Positions 6,497 to 16,301 of a stretch of 36,721 bases of DNA are shown piece after piece. The notes below the pieces were generated by a model. The model saw nothing but the letters and a program-made list of their open reading frames with translations, did no database searches and was not told the origin of the DNA. This stretch comes from Sphaerochaetaceae bacterium (lineage in GTDB: Bacteria; Spirochaetota; Spirochaetia; Sphaerochaetales; Sphaerochaetaceae), in the NCBI GenBank assembly GCA_028532915.1, contig JAQQAI010000042.1, forward strand, positions 1 through 36,721, read 5' to 3'. The position numbers were made by a program, and so were the translations under genes. Within the stretch, counting starts at the first letter, position 1; each line of letters opens with the position of its first letter.

Positions 6497-8332
6497 ATGA
6501 AAATACGTTCGCTCAGAAACCAGAGTATCCTCCTTATCCTCTTCATCCTTGTCATCACATTGCTTTCGATGGTTCTCATAAGCCAGTACACCTATCTGAC
6601 AAGTCTGAAACAGCAGACCTACGAAGATCTGGAATCACACAATGATTTCGTAAGCTCACTGATCGAACAAACACCCGGCAATCCATTTGAGACTCTTGAT
6701 GAGTATTCATCGATTCATTCGATCCGCATTACGATCATAGAGAGTGACGGGACTGTCGCATATGACAGCGACTATGATGAGATGAATCTGGAGAGCCACC
6801 TTTTTCGCGAAGAAGTACAGCAATCGCTGAAAGAGGGCTTCGGAATGAGTGAGAGAAGAAGTGCCACACAAGAGGCTCTCGTCCTCTATTTTTCCCGATA
6901 CCATGCTGAGGCCCCCTACCCTTTCGTAAGGACTTCGACGCCTCTCGATCAGCTCAAAGAATACCGCACATTGTTCGACAGGCTGCTGTGGGGAAACGTT
7001 TTCTTCCTGATCCTCGTTGTGACCGCCCTTACACTGTTGAGCATAAGGAAGATCACAAAACCGATCAGCGATCTGAACATGCTTGCACAGATGTACGAAC
7101 AGGGAAATCTTAAGGCTAAGCGGCAGATAAGAGGCCCGAAAGAGATCACCGATCTTTCATTAACCATGCAGAAAATGGCTTCCACACTGAAAGGGAAAAT
7201 AGAAGAGCTCAACTCCTCCAGAATCATGATAGAGACGATGATCAATGCCCTTTCACAGGGTCTGCTGCTGCTCGACAACAATCTGGTCATCAAGATCGCG
7301 AATACCCCCTCCTATGAACTGCTTATGACCAAAGGATCCCTGGAGGGGCGCACCATAAGCCAGATCATAAACAGTACCCGTGTTCTGGAGACGATCAGAA
7401 ACTGCAAGGATGAGAAGACTCACACGGAGATCACCATAGAACAGTATGCTCATCTGTTCGGAGAGACTGCAAGAATCGTCGGCAGAGAGAAGACAAGAAC
7501 ATTGAGGTTCTCCGTCGACCCGATAGATGATGAGAGCACTTCGATGTCCCTGGTCATAACCATCACGGACATGACTGAACTGGTGAAACTGGAGCAGATG
7601 AGAAAGGATTTCGTCGCGAATGTATCCCATGAGCTGAAAACCCCTATCACGGCAATAGCAGGATTCAGCCAGACTCTCCTTGAAGAGGATGAACAGCAGC
7701 TCAACGAGACACAGAAAAGATTCCTCTCGATCATACACCGTCAGGGACAGAATATGCTTTCGATAGTCCAGGACCTCCTCCTGCTCTCTTCTCTGGAGCA
7801 AAAGCAGAGTTCGCTTGTCCAGTCATGGGTTGAAATCGAACATGTTGTCGAACAGAGTATCGGTTCCTGCGAATACAAGTCGAAAGAGAAGAATATCAAC
7901 ATCATAAGTCACATCGAAAATCCCGAAAACCTTCCGGTCTTCATTCATCCTGTTCTGATAGGCCAGGCGCTGACGAATCTGCTGTCCAATGCGATCGCAT
8001 ACTCTCCAGAAGGAAGGACAGTAGAGGTGAACACCGCTGTGGATGAGCAGAACCTAGAGATAAAGGTAATGGACAAAGGATATGGTATTCCCGAAAGCGA
8101 ACAGGAGAGAATCTTCGAACGATTCTACCGTGTCGATACAGCACGTTCGCGAGCTCTCGGGGGAACGGGACTGGGCCTTTCGATCGTCAAACATATCGCG
8201 GCGGCCCATCATGGGACCGTGAAAGTAGAGAGCGAACCGGATAAAGGATCGACTTTCACAATCACCGTCGACCGGAAAGGCGGGCAGTTCAGCCAGCTCG
8301 AGAAATCAAGAAAGAAGATTATTTCGAACTAA
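6497..8332 (+). CDS. phoR: PhoR-like sensor histidine kinase
   Basis: A 611-residue membrane kinase. The transmembrane segments lie near 10-30 and 167-184 and flank an extracytoplasmic region of about 135 residues. Then come HAMP (185-237), PAS (about 245-365), HisKA with His378 in FVANVSHELKTP, and the ATPase domain with N box NLLSNAIAYS, G1 DKGYGIP and G2 GGTGLGLSIV. E. coli PhoR lacks the large outer domain; the two-pass form with a periplasmic loop is the PhoR type of Bacillus. It probably phosphorylates the preceding regulator and, with PhoU and Pst, reports external phosphate. It ends in a terminator shared with phoU. Confidence 0.88.
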   Translation: MKIRSLRNQSILLILFILVITLLSMVLISQYTYLTSLKQQTYEDLESHNDFVSSLIEQTPGNPFETLDEYSSIHSIRITIIESDGTVAYDSDYDEMNLESHLFREEVQQSLKEGFGMSERRSATQEALVLYFSRYHAEAPYPFVRTSTPLDQLKEYRTLFDRLLWGNVFFLILVVTALTLLSIRKITKPISDLNMLAQMYEQGNLKAKRQIRGPKEITDLSLTMQKMASTLKGKIEELNSSRIMIETMINALSQGLLLLDNNLVIKIANTPSYELLMTKGSLEGRTISQIINSTRVLETIRNCKDEKTHTEITIEQYAHLFGETARIVGREKTRTLRFSVDPIDDESTSMSLVITITDMTELVKLEQMRKDFVANVSHELKTPITAIAGFSQTLLEEDEQQLNETQKRFLSIIHRQGQNMLSIVQDLLLLSSLEQKQSSLVQSWVEIEHVVEQSIGSCEYKSKEKNINIISHIENPENLPVFIHPVLIGQALTNLLSNAIAYSPEGRTVEVNTAVDEQNLEIKVMDKGYGIPESEQERIFERFYRVDTARSRALGGTGLGLSIVKHIAAAHHGTVKVESEPDKGSTFTITVDRKGGQFSQLEKSRKKIISN

Positions 8333-8373
8333 GAAAACGACAGCCTCTTTATTTTTGAAGGCTGCCGTTTTCT
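8331..8373. terminator. Bidirectional terminator between phoR and phoU
   Basis: AAGAAAACGACAGCCT and AGGCTGCCGTTTTCT form a long stem with one mismatch around a T-rich loop. A-rich and T-rich flanks on the two sides suit termination of both convergent operons. Confidence 0.75.
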
Positions 8374-8379
8374 ATTCAG

Positions 8380-9057
8380 TCAGTGATTCTTGCTGTGGGG
8401 ATTGTTCAGGTGGGGACGTTCGCCCTTCTCCATGTACACGATCCACCTGCAGATCGTCGTCACATGATCGCCCAGACGTTCCATCTCTTTAGCGACATAG
8501 AAAAGATTTAACAGCCTCTCCATCTGGGCCGGATCGGAAGCTGTCGCCTTGAAGAGCATGCTGTTGATCTCATCGCGGGCAGCGTCCATCTGATCATCGA
8601 TCTGAGCGACCTCTATCGCCTTTTCTGATTCCACATCAACGAAAGCTTCGACCGCCTTTCTGATCATCGTCGCTCCGATGAGAGCCATATCGCTGATCTT
8701 CTTGATATACGGCTGCTCCGCCTCCGATTTGTCGGCTGTGGCCATCTTTGCCAGATGGGCCGCATGATCGCCCATCCTCTCAAGATTCGAGACCATCTTG
8801 ATTCCTGCTATGATGTGACGCATATAGTGACCGTAGGGAGCTTCGCTGACGAGAAGCCTCACCCCGTCATTCTCTATCATCTCCTGCAGCTGATCGATGA
8901 AATAGTCGTTCTCGATCACTTTTCGGGCGAGAATCACATCATGCTCTTCGAATGCCGAGCGGGCCTGATAGACAGCCTCCTCGACCCTGGTCACCATCTG
9001 AAGCATCATCTCCTGGAAGAAGTGCATCTTATCATCTAGTGAATTCTGTTCTTTCAT
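8380..9057 (-). CDS. phoU: Phosphate signalling protein PhoU
   Basis: The helical 225-residue protein has two PhoU repeats with the E/DxxxD-type metal-binding patterns (ERMGDHAAHLAKMA near 100-113, ERLGDHVTTICRWI near 194-207). PhoU links the Pst transporter to PhoR and keeps the Pho regulon off when phosphate is plentiful. The frame is open upstream to 9192, but the ATG at 9057 has AAGGA six bases before it and starts where homology does. It is last in pstSCAB-phoU, 25 bases after pstB. Confidence 0.93.
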   Translation of the reverse strand: MKEQNSLDDKMHFFQEMMLQMVTRVEEAVYQARSAFEEHDVILARKVIENDYFIDQLQEMIENDGVRLLVSEAPYGHYMRHIIAGIKMVSNLERMGDHAAHLAKMATADKSEAEQPYIKKISDMALIGATMIRKAVEAFVDVESEKAIEVAQIDDQMDAARDEINSMLFKATASDPAQMERLLNLFYVAKEMERLGDHVTTICRWIVYMEKGERPHLNNPHSKNH

Positions 9058-9082
9058 ATAGTTTTCCTTCTGTTTTATTATA

Positions 9083-9913
9083 TCAACCAAATTTACCGGA
9101 GATATACTCTTCGGTCTTCTTATGAAGCGGATTGAGGAAAAGGTGTTCCGTAATATTGAATTCCTGCAGATAGCCGCTTCTGTTCTCGTCAACCATGAAA
9201 AACGCAGTGTAATCGGACACTCTGGATGCCTGTCCCATGTTATGGGTTACGATGGCGATCGTATAGTCCTCCTTCAGCTGCAGTATCAGCTCCTCGATCC
9301 TCCCTGTAGCGATAGGGTCGAGTGCAGATGCCGGTTCATCCATCAGGATCACCTTGGGCATCACAGCGATGGTTCTCGCTATGCACAGTCTCTGCTGCTG
9401 TCCACCGCTGAGCCTCAGTGCATTCTGTTTGAGTTTATCCTTCACTTCATCCCATAACGCCGCCTGAGTCAGGCTTTTTTCGACAAGTTCATCATAGTCA
9501 CCTTTGAACCCGTTGATACGGGCACCCCAGGCGATATTCTCATAGATGCTCTTCGGGAACGGATTAGGTTTCTGGAAGACCATCCCTATCTGACGTCGGA
9601 TCAGCACCGGATCCACCTGATCTTCGTAGATATCGTGACCTTCGAATGTCACCTTACCTTTCAGTGATGCTCCGGGAATGGTATCGTTCATCCTGTTTAT
9701 CGACCTGAGAACGGTCGATTTTCCGCACCCCGACGGACCGATGAAGGCTGTGACCTTGTTCTTCGCTATATCGAGCGATACATTCTTCACCGCCTGAAAA
9801 TTGCCGTAACTGATCGTCACATCACTGACGGAGATGATTTTATCTTCTGTCTCCATCGCCTGTGAAACGGTCATCGACGGGTGTTTGTTCAACTGCTGTT
9901 CAATTATACTCAT
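9083..9913 (-). CDS. pstB: Phosphate ABC transporter ATP-binding protein PstB
   Basis: The ATPase of the high-affinity phosphate importer, 276 residues. It has Walker A GPSGCGKS, the PstB-typical RSINRMND just after it, ABC signature LSGGQQQR, Walker [13 protein letters not shown] and switch His in VTHNMGQA. The first roughly 25 residues are an extra tail before the usual start of the fold. The ATG overlaps the pstA stop by 4 bases (ATGA), so translation is coupled. Confidence 0.96.
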   Translation of the reverse strand: MSIIEQQLNKHPSMTVSQAMETEDKIISVSDVTISYGNFQAVKNVSLDIAKNKVTAFIGPSGCGKSTVLRSINRMNDTIPGASLKGKVTFEGHDIYEDQVDPVLIRRQIGMVFQKPNPFPKSIYENIAWGARINGFKGDYDELVEKSLTQAALWDEVKDKLKQNALRLSGGQQQRLCIARTIAVMPKVILMDEPASALDPIATGRIEELILQLKEDYTIAIVTHNMGQASRVSDYTAFFMVDENRSGYLQEFNITEHLFLNPLHKKTEEYISGKFG

Positions 9914-11169
9914 GCTTCAAGCCTCTTCTTTCTATTTAATCTTTCTCTCATATAGATGGCACTGCTGTTTATAAGAAGCAGCAGAACCAGCAGGACTATG
10001 ATCGCTCCGGCAGCTATGCTGCGGTAGGCACCCTGCGGCCGTGCCGACCATTGATATATCTGTATGGGTAATGTCGTGAATTTACTGAATACACCTGTCG
10101 GATCCACACTGATGAAGGTCGACGCTCCGATGACCACCAAAGGAGCAGTCTCTCCGAGTGCTCTGGAGAGAGCAAGAATCGTACCTGTGAGGATCCTCGA
10201 AAAACTTGCCGGCAGCACATGGTGCCAGATAGTCTGCCATTTTGTTGCCCCGACCCCGTAGCTGCTCATCCGCAGCGAATCTGGAACGGCCTTTATGGCT
10301 TCCTGTGTGTTGATGATGATGATCGGTAATACCAGAAGCCCCAGTGTAAGACCACCTGAAAGTATCGTTCTTCCGTTGGCGACGGTGGAGGAGATGTGGG
10401 TGAAGACCGCTCCGCTCGTCACAGGTTCGAGCACCCTGACGAAGAACGCAAGCCCCAGCAGGCCGTAAATGATCGACGGAACAGCCGAAAGATTGAATAT
10501 GTTCAGCTGCATGATATTGGTGAGCCTGTTTTTCGGCGCATACTCCTGCAGGTATATCGCAGCTCCGATGCCGAACGGGAATGAGAACAGAAACGTTACA
10601 AGGAGAATCCACATCGATCCCAGAAAAGCTGTTCTGATCCCTGCGATAAGAGGATTCGAAGACTGGCTTGCCTGAAGAAAATGAGGAGTGATCCATGACC
10701 TGAAGGAAAGGTATGCCCCTTCGTGTTCCAGGGCGAACTGCTCCACCTCACCCTTGCGGGTGATCGAATCCCACAATCCCCAGGTTCTTAAAACACTCGG
10801 TTCTATGACATACTGTTCCACAAGAGCTATCAGATCGGAGTCGCTGCGGTTTTCAAGAGGGTTTTCGTATTCGATTCTTCTCAGAATTCCTTTTGATATA
10901 TGTTCCGTAGAGAGGTGGATGAGCTGCTCACGGCTGAGATCTTTCACACTTTCGGCATCTTCGACAAGAGTCGAAAGAGGGCGTTCATCCACAAGGACAG
11001 CCCAGCCGAACACATCGTCGATGATCGATATGAGAAGGATCGATAGGAACATGACTGCGATCACTGTGGAAAGGATGAAGAGAAAATAGAAGAAATTCCC
11101 TCTGTTCTTCCTTATTTTCACCCTTGTCGTCGCTTCTGCTCCTGTAGCATAAGGTTCTATATATTCCAT
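9910..11169 (-). CDS. pstA: Phosphate ABC permease PstA with enlarged external loop
   Basis: A 419-residue permease, against roughly 280-300 in E. coli PstA. After a first membrane segment (27-50) it carries about 125 hydrophilic residues (52-175) before the usual five-helix permease core, which holds the EAA loop ([20 protein letters not shown]) and ends near 410. By topology the insert should be outside the membrane, next to PstS. Its ATG follows the pstC TAG with no spacer. The permease identity is secure; the insert's role is unknown. Confidence 0.93.
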   Translation of the reverse strand: MEYIEPYATGAEATTRVKIRKNRGNFFYFLFILSTVIAVMFLSILLISIIDDVFGWAVLVDERPLSTLVEDAESVKDLSREQLIHLSTEHISKGILRRIEYENPLENRSDSDLIALVEQYVIEPSVLRTWGLWDSITRKGEVEQFALEHEGAYLSFRSWITPHFLQASQSSNPLIAGIRTAFLGSMWILLVTFLFSFPFGIGAAIYLQEYAPKNRLTNIMQLNIFNLSAVPSIIYGLLGLAFFVRVLEPVTSGAVFTHISSTVANGRTILSGGLTLGLLVLPIIIINTQEAIKAVPDSLRMSSYGVGATKWQTIWHHVLPASFSRILTGTILALSRALGETAPLVVIGASTFISVDPTGVFSKFTTLPIQIYQWSARPQGAYRSIAAGAIIVLLVLLLLINSSAIYMRERLNRKKRLEA

Positions 11170-12087
11170 CTATTCATACTCCATATGGTATTTCGCACTG
11201 ATCGACCGGCTTATCAGATTCAATGTGAAGGTGATGATGAACAGCATCAGACCGAGAGCGAAGATACTTGTATAATCGACCGAGTTGTAACTGACATCAC
11301 CTCCCGAGATTCTCACAATATATCCTGTGATGGTCTCGGCTCCCTCGAAGGGGTTGAATGTGAGTTTCGGTCCTGCTCCGGCTGCTAACGCCACGACCAT
11401 CGTCTCTCCGATCGCCCTGGAAAGAGCGAGAAGGAACGTTGCCGACAGACCGCTCAGTGCAGCCGGAAGAACAATGTGAAAGGTAGTCTCGGCAACCGTC
11501 GAACCCAGAGCGTGCGATGCGAGTCGAAGCTCTTTGGGGACCGCGGAGATGGCATCTTCGGCCATCGTGGCCACAAGCGGTAGAATGAGGATCCCGATGA
11601 CGATCCCCGCACTGGCGGTATTGTACATCTGGACGACCTCTTCTCCGAATATCGACCTCAGCAGAGGTGTCATGAAAGTGAGCGCAAAATAGCCGTATAC
11701 AATAGTGGGGATCCCCGCGAGGATCTCCAGAATAGGTTTGACTATACTTTTGGTTTTCGCCGTGGCATATTCGCTCAGATAGATTGCGACACTCAATCCG
11801 AGCGGAAGTGCAACGAGCATGGCGATAAGGGATGTCGTGATCGTAGAGTTCAGCAGCGGGAGGACTCCGAACTGCCCTATCATCGGCTGCCATTTAGTTC
11901 CGAACAGGAACTGGGAGAGAGTCACCTCGTCACTAGAGAAAAAGAGCATCGACTCTTTGAAGAGGATGACGACAATACCGACAGTGATCATCACAGACAT
12001 CAGAGCAAACAAGAACAGAAGCGATTCGATGACCGTTTCGTGTAATCTTATTCTTTTCCCATACGGATGTGGTACAGTATTTTTCAT
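11170..12087 (-). CDS. pstC: Phosphate ABC permease PstC
   Basis: The 305-residue inner-membrane permease has about six helices. The EAA loop AVPKELRLASHALGSTVAET contacts PstB, and the PstC-typical GILPLLNSTI-like segment appears as FGVLPLLNSTI. It pairs with PstA to form the phosphate channel. It lies downstream of pstS, separated by an 88-base spacer with a strong hairpin, and abuts pstA. Confidence 0.95.
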   Translation of the reverse strand: MKNTVPHPYGKRIRLHETVIESLLFLFALMSVMITVGIVVILFKESMLFFSSDEVTLSQFLFGTKWQPMIGQFGVLPLLNSTITTSLIAMLVALPLGLSVAIYLSEYATAKTKSIVKPILEILAGIPTIVYGYFALTFMTPLLRSIFGEEVVQMYNTASAGIVIGILILPLVATMAEDAISAVPKELRLASHALGSTVAETTFHIVLPAALSGLSATFLLALSRAIGETMVVALAAGAGPKLTFNPFEGAETITGYIVRISGGDVSYNSVDYTSIFALGLMLFIITFTLNLISRSISAKYHMEYE

Positions 12088-12114
12088 TCTTTACGTTTTT
12101 TCCTTTCAGCAAAC

Positions 12115-12149
12115 GGCTTTTGACGACCGGAAGACCGGTGTCAAAAGCC
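12115..12149 (-). promoter_or_regulatory. Intercistronic hairpin between pstS and pstC
   Basis: GGCTTTTGAC-G-ACCGG pairs with CCGGT-GTCAAAAGCC around AAGA, a 15-bp stem with one bulge. No T-tract follows on the minus strand, so it is more likely an mRNA-stabilising or partial-termination hairpin that keeps pstS above the other pst genes. Confidence 0.65.
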
Positions 12150-12175
12150 ATCTGATAGTTACAGTAAGGTATTCT

Positions 12176-13171
12176 TTAATAGGTACCTTCCATGGCTTCG
12201 AGCCAAGAAGCGCGGCCTTGAGATAGAGCCTCTTCACTTGCCGGGAAGTAACCGACTGAAGTGACTTCTTCAGTAACATAGGTGAGGTAGAAGTTTATGA
12301 AAGCAGCGACCTGCGGCTTCTCTTTCATGATCGAAGCGTCCGAGTAGAGGAACAGGGGTCTTGCGAGAGGATAGACTCCAGCGTTCACTGTATCTTCGCT
12401 TGCTTCGATACCTTCGATATCGAGTACGTTCAGAACATCTTTGTTCTCGACATAGTATGCATAACCGAAGAATCCGATCGCATATTCGCTTCCTTTCACT
12501 CCCTGCACGAGGATGTTGTCATCTTCGCTCAGCTGGACGTTCTCTGCACTCAGCATCGCTGTGGCATCTTTGTCGAAAATCTCTTCAACGAAGTAGTCGA
12601 AAGTACCGCTGTCGGTTCCGGGAATGAATCTCATGATCTCTTCCTTCGGCCATTGGGGTCTCACATCACTCCAGTATACGGCAGACCCGAAGATCTGGGC
12701 GAGTTCCTCAAGAGTCACATCTTTGACGAAGGTGTTCTTCGAACTCACCGTAACGGCGAGGGCATCGGTTCCTACTTTGAACTCGATAGGATTTCTACCG
12801 ATAGTTTTAGCCTGGGCGATCTCTTTGTCTTTGATAGGTCTTGAAGCATTGGAGATATCACTTTCACCTGCGACAGTGAAGCGTTCAAAACCTGCTCCGC
12901 TTCCGATGCTGTCAACCGTGATCGTTCCCGAGTAACCTTCTTCGCTGAATCTTTCAGCCATTCTCTCAGAGAGAGGGAACACTGTAGAAGAACCAGCAGT
13001 TACGATATTTCCTGTTACTTTCAATGGATTGACACCGGGAAGACCGTTCACCATCTGATCTTCGATCCAGCCGTAGGCATCAACTGTCTCTGTCTGTTCG
13101 GTACTACCGCCTGCAGCAACCGGCAGGATGATCAGGGAGACAAGAAGCAGAGTAAGCAATATTTTTTTCAT
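12176..13171 (-). CDS. pstS: Periplasmic phosphate-binding protein PstS
   Basis: A 331-residue exported protein. The signal peptide MKKILLTLLLVSLIILPVAA is followed by a short linker and the PstS fold with phosphate-loop sequences TAGSSTVFPLSERM (about 58-71) and GSGAGFERF, then GTDSGTFDYFVE later. It captures phosphate for PstCAB. GGAGG lies 7 bases before the ATG. The PHO-box-like repeat is 46-67 bases upstream. It is the first gene of pstSCAB-phoU. Confidence 0.96.
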   Translation of the reverse strand: MKKILLTLLLVSLIILPVAAGGSTEQTETVDAYGWIEDQMVNGLPGVNPLKVTGNIVTAGSSTVFPLSERMAERFSEEGYSGTITVDSIGSGAGFERFTVAGESDISNASRPIKDKEIAQAKTIGRNPIEFKVGTDALAVTVSSKNTFVKDVTLEELAQIFGSAVYWSDVRPQWPKEEIMRFIPGTDSGTFDYFVEEIFDKDATAMLSAENVQLSEDDNILVQGVKGSEYAIGFFGYAYYVENKDVLNVLDIEGIEASEDTVNAGVYPLARPLFLYSDASIMKEKPQVAAFINFYLTYVTEEVTSVGYFPASEEALSQGRASWLEAMEGTY

Positions 13172-13216
13172 ATATTCCTCCGAATAAATTAGATGACCAA
13201 AATCTACAGAGAAAGT

Positions 13217-13238
13217 GTTAGCAAATTGTTAGCAAAAA
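13217..13238 (-). promoter_or_regulatory. PHO-box-like tandem repeat upstream of pstS
   Basis: On the minus strand two consecutive 11-base units, TTTTTGCTAAC and AATTTGCTAAC, share TTTGCTAAC. An 11-bp period is the spacing used by PhoB/PhoP dimers. About ten bases downstream is TAGATT, a possible -10. No -35 is needed if the regulator activates. A PhoB-like regulator is encoded in the same window. Confidence 0.6.
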
Positions 13239-13390
13239 GTGAGAAGATCATGTATTTTTGAAAAATTAATTCAAATCTTCTATGGGATGTTGCACACATT
13301 TATGATACGATATCGATGTTCTTTTTTTGACTGGAAGGATGCTTTTCACTGTCTACTAGTATGGTAGATAGGAAACAGGAGGACCTCTGC

Positions 13391-14662
13391 ATGGTATTTT
13401 GTCAGATAGCGGATTCTGAAGGAATCTCTCAGGAAACAATGAAAAAACACTTCTTCAAAGGCCTGAAGGCTCTTGGCGAACGAAAGAGGATTCTGCTCAT
13501 TCCTCCTGACATCACCCGTCTGCACGGTCTCGGAGGCCTTCTGGCCGTGTGGGCTGTTGAGTATTTCGGCTCCAAGGTCAAAGCGATCCTGCCTGCACTC
13601 GGAACTCATGTTCCGATGACGCCCGAAGAGCTTGATATCATGTATCCTGGAATCGATCACTCGCTGTTTGTCGACCATGACTGGAGAAATGATGTAGTGA
13701 CTTTGGGAACCGTCCCCTCCTCTTTCATAGAGGAAGTTTCGGAGGGAAAACTCTCGTATCAGTGGAAGGCCCAGGTCAACCGCCTCCTTGTGACAGGCGG
13801 ATTCGATCTGATACTCTCTCTAGGACAGGTCGTGCCTCATGAAGTCATCGGGATGGCAAACCATACAAAGAACATCTATGTGGGAACCGGCGGCCCCGAA
13901 GGAATCAACAAGAGTCATTATCTCGGTGCCGTCTATGGAATGGAGCGCATCATGGGCCGCACCGACACTCCAGTCAGAGCTGTACTTGATTACGCTCACG
14001 AGAACTTTGCCCGAAATCTGCCCATCGTCTTCGCCCTCACGGTCGTATTCCGCCAGATCGACGGGACGATGAGAAGTGCCGGGCTGTTCATGGGAGATGA
14101 CAGAGAATGTTTCAATGAAGCATGTGAACTCTCACTGAAGGTAAACTTCACAATGGTCGACACACCGCTGAAGAAGGTGGTCGTCTATCTTGATCCGGAG
14201 GAATTCAGGACGACATGGCTGGGAAACAAGGCTATCTACCGTACGAGGATGGCTATCGCCGACGAAGGGGAGCTCATCATCATCGCACCGGGGGTCCATA
14301 AATTCGGTGAAGATGAACAGATTGACCGGCTCATCAGGAAATACGGATACAAGGGAACCGACCATACCCTTGAAGCGGTCACACGACACCAGGATCTGAA
14401 AGATAACCTCTCTGCAGCAGCTCATCTCATCCACGGTTCGAGTGAGAACAGATTCTCCATCCGCTACTGCCCCAAAAGTATCAGCAGAGAAGATATCATC
14501 CAATCGGGCTATCAGTACGGTGACATCACAGAATACACCGACAGATATATCTTCGACGGGATACAGGATGGAGAGAACCGGACAGAAGACGGAGAGACCT
14601 ACTATTATATCAGCAATCCGGCAGTGGGCTTATGGGCACATGAGAGTAGATTCAGCAACTAG
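13391..14662 (+). CDS. LarA-family nickel-pincer 2-hydroxyacid racemase/epimerase
   Basis: The 423-residue product matches LarA in length and carries its key residues: Asp40-x-Thr-Arg43 (DITR), His73 in LGTHVPMT, His150 in VVPHEV, Lys160 exactly 10 residues later and His176 16 after that. These spacings equal LarA His174, Lys184 (cofactor-bearing) and His200. An active nickel-pincer enzyme is therefore likely. Characterised homologues act on lactate, malate, hydroxyglutarate or D-gluconate (C2 epimerases). 6-phosphogluconate dehydrogenase follows 49 bases downstream, which favours an aldonate. The ATG at 13391 has GGAGG 8 bases before it; an earlier in-frame ATG at 13361 has none. No larB, larC or larE is in the window. 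Confidence 0.87.
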   Translation: MVFCQIADSEGISQETMKKHFFKGLKALGERKRILLIPPDITRLHGLGGLLAVWAVEYFGSKVKAILPALGTHVPMTPEELDIMYPGIDHSLFVDHDWRNDVVTLGTVPSSFIEEVSEGKLSYQWKAQVNRLLVTGGFDLILSLGQVVPHEVIGMANHTKNIYVGTGGPEGINKSHYLGAVYGMERIMGRTDTPVRAVLDYAHENFARNLPIVFALTVVFRQIDGTMRSAGLFMGDDRECFNEACELSLKVNFTMVDTPLKKVVVYLDPEEFRTTWLGNKAIYRTRMAIADEGELIIIAPGVHKFGEDEQIDRLIRKYGYKGTDHTLEAVTRHQDLKDNLSAAAHLIHGSSENRFSIRYCPKSISREDIIQSGYQYGDITEYTDRYIFDGIQDGENRTEDGETYYYISNPAVGLWAHESRFSN

Positions 14663-14711
14663 GAACAATATAAAAATACAACAAGCACCCTCACATCATG
14701 GGAGGGAAACA

Positions 14712-16184
14712 ATGGGAGAAAGCAAGATGAAGAAGAAAGCGGATATCGGACTTATCGGTCTGGCTGTCATGGGACAGAACCTCGTCCTCAATATGAACGA
14801 TCATGGGTATACTGTCGCTGTATATAACCGTACAGTATCGAAGGTCGATGATTTTTTGCAGGATGCTGCAAAAGGAAGAGATACCATCATAGGGACCTAT
14901 TCGATGGAAGAGTTCATCGACTCTCTAGAAAGACCGAGAAAAGTCATGCTGATGGTGAAAGCCGGAGAGGTGGTCGACAAGTTCATCGATCAGATCGTTC
15001 CTCTGCTGGATGAAGGTGATCTGATCATCGATGGAGGAAACTCCCATTTCCCCGACACCAACAGAAGAACTCAACGGCTCAAAGAGAAGGGGATCATCTA
15101 TATCGGTACCGGAGTATCCGGCGGAGAAGAAGGTGCCCGCAGAGGTCCTTCGATCATGCCCGGCGGGAATAAGGACGGATGGCCCCTGGTCAAGAAGATC
15201 TTCCAGGATATCAGTGCGAAGGTGGAAGACGGATCTCCCTGCTGTGACTGGGTCGGAGACAATGGAGCAGGCCATTATGTCAAGATGGTCCACAACGGAA
15301 TAGAATACGGGGACATGCAGATGATCTGCGAAGCCTACGATCTTCTCCACCGGGGACTCGGACTCACCCATGACTCCCTTCATGAGATCTTCAGCCAGTG
15401 GAATCAGACGGAGCTGGACAGTTATCTCATTGAAATCACCCGAGATATCATGAAGATGAAAGACAGTGACGGTGAGGTTCTCGTCGAAAAGATCCTGGAC
15501 AAGGCTGGACAGAAAGGGACCGGAAAATGGACAGGTATCAGTTCTCTTGAACTCGGTGTTCCTGTCACCCTGATAGTAGAAGCCGTCTATGCCAGATCGC
15601 TGTCAGCTCTGAAAGGGGAAAGAGTCGAGGCCAGCAGGATCATCGAAGGTCCTCAAGGCCTGATAGAAGGAGATGAAAAAGAAATCATCGAAGATGTCCG
15701 AAAAGCCCTTCTGGCTTCCAAGATAGTCTCCTATGCACAGGGCTACATGCTCATGAGAGAAGCTGCAAAAGAAAACGGATGGGACCTGAACTACGGGGGC
15801 ATCGCTCTGATGTGGCGCGGCGGATGCATCATCAGAAGCGCATTCCTCGGAAAGATCAAGGAAGCATTCGATTCGAACCCCTCACTCAATAATCTTCTCG
15901 TCGATCCCTATTTCAATTCGGTGATCAGCGATTGTCAATCCTCATGGAGAAAGACTATAGCCCGCGCTGTGACCGCAGGGATCGCAACACCTGCAATGAG
16001 CAGTGCACTTGCATTCTTCGACGGTTACAGATCCGAACGCCTCCCTGCAAACCTGCTTCAGGCGCAGCGCGATTACTTCGGAGCGCATACCTATGAACGC
16101 ACCGACGCTGAAGAGGGAGAATTCTTCCATACGAACTGGACGGGAACAGGCGGGAACGTCAGTTCTTCGACCTATCAGGTATAA
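14712..16184 (+). CDS. gnd: 6-phosphogluconate dehydrogenase, decarboxylating
   Basis: Oxidises 6-phosphogluconate to ribulose 5-phosphate and CO2 in the pentose phosphate pathway. The 490-residue product has the Rossmann start IGLIGLAVMGQNLVLNM, NRT in the NADP-selecting position, the GVSGGEEGARRGPSIMPGG substrate loop and catalytic Lys in GHYVKMVHNGIEYGDMQ. The large helical C-terminal domain ends with the usual Tyr/Arg-rich tail. GGAGGG stands 5 bases before ATG 14712; ATG 14727 with GGGAG is a possible alternative that removes five residues. It probably shares a transcript with the LarA-like gene and ends at a terminator. Confidence 0.96.
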   Translation: MGESKMKKKADIGLIGLAVMGQNLVLNMNDHGYTVAVYNRTVSKVDDFLQDAAKGRDTIIGTYSMEEFIDSLERPRKVMLMVKAGEVVDKFIDQIVPLLDEGDLIIDGGNSHFPDTNRRTQRLKEKGIIYIGTGVSGGEEGARRGPSIMPGGNKDGWPLVKKIFQDISAKVEDGSPCCDWVGDNGAGHYVKMVHNGIEYGDMQMICEAYDLLHRGLGLTHDSLHEIFSQWNQTELDSYLIEITRDIMKMKDSDGEVLVEKILDKAGQKGTGKWTGISSLELGVPVTLIVEAVYARSLSALKGERVEASRIIEGPQGLIEGDEKEIIEDVRKALLASKIVSYAQGYMLMREAAKENGWDLNYGGIALMWRGGCIIRSAFLGKIKEAFDSNPSLNNLLVDPYFNSVISDCQSSWRKTIARAVTAGIATPAMSSALAFFDGYRSERLPANLLQAQRDYFGAHTYERTDAEEGEFFHTNWTGTGGNVSSSTYQV

Positions 16185-16206
16185 CGAAATCTTCTACCGA
16201 TATCAA

Positions 16207-16235
16207 AGAGGGGAGCTGCGGCTTCTCTCTTTTTT
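16207..16235 (+). terminator. Intrinsic terminator after gnd
   Basis: AGAGGGGAGC and GCTTCTCTCT pair (two G-T wobbles) around TGCG, followed directly by TTTTT. It closes the LarA-gnd unit. Confidence 0.8.
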
Positions 16236-16301
16236 CTTCTTTCGATAATTCCTTTTATGGAATATACTAACAAAATAAATTGAAGATTCATTGAAATCAT
16301 A

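Noticed and set aside
14688-14706. CCCTC/GAGGG pairing that could mask the gnd ribosome binding site
   Set aside because: Only a 5-bp stem with a 9-base loop; too weak to call a regulatory switch.
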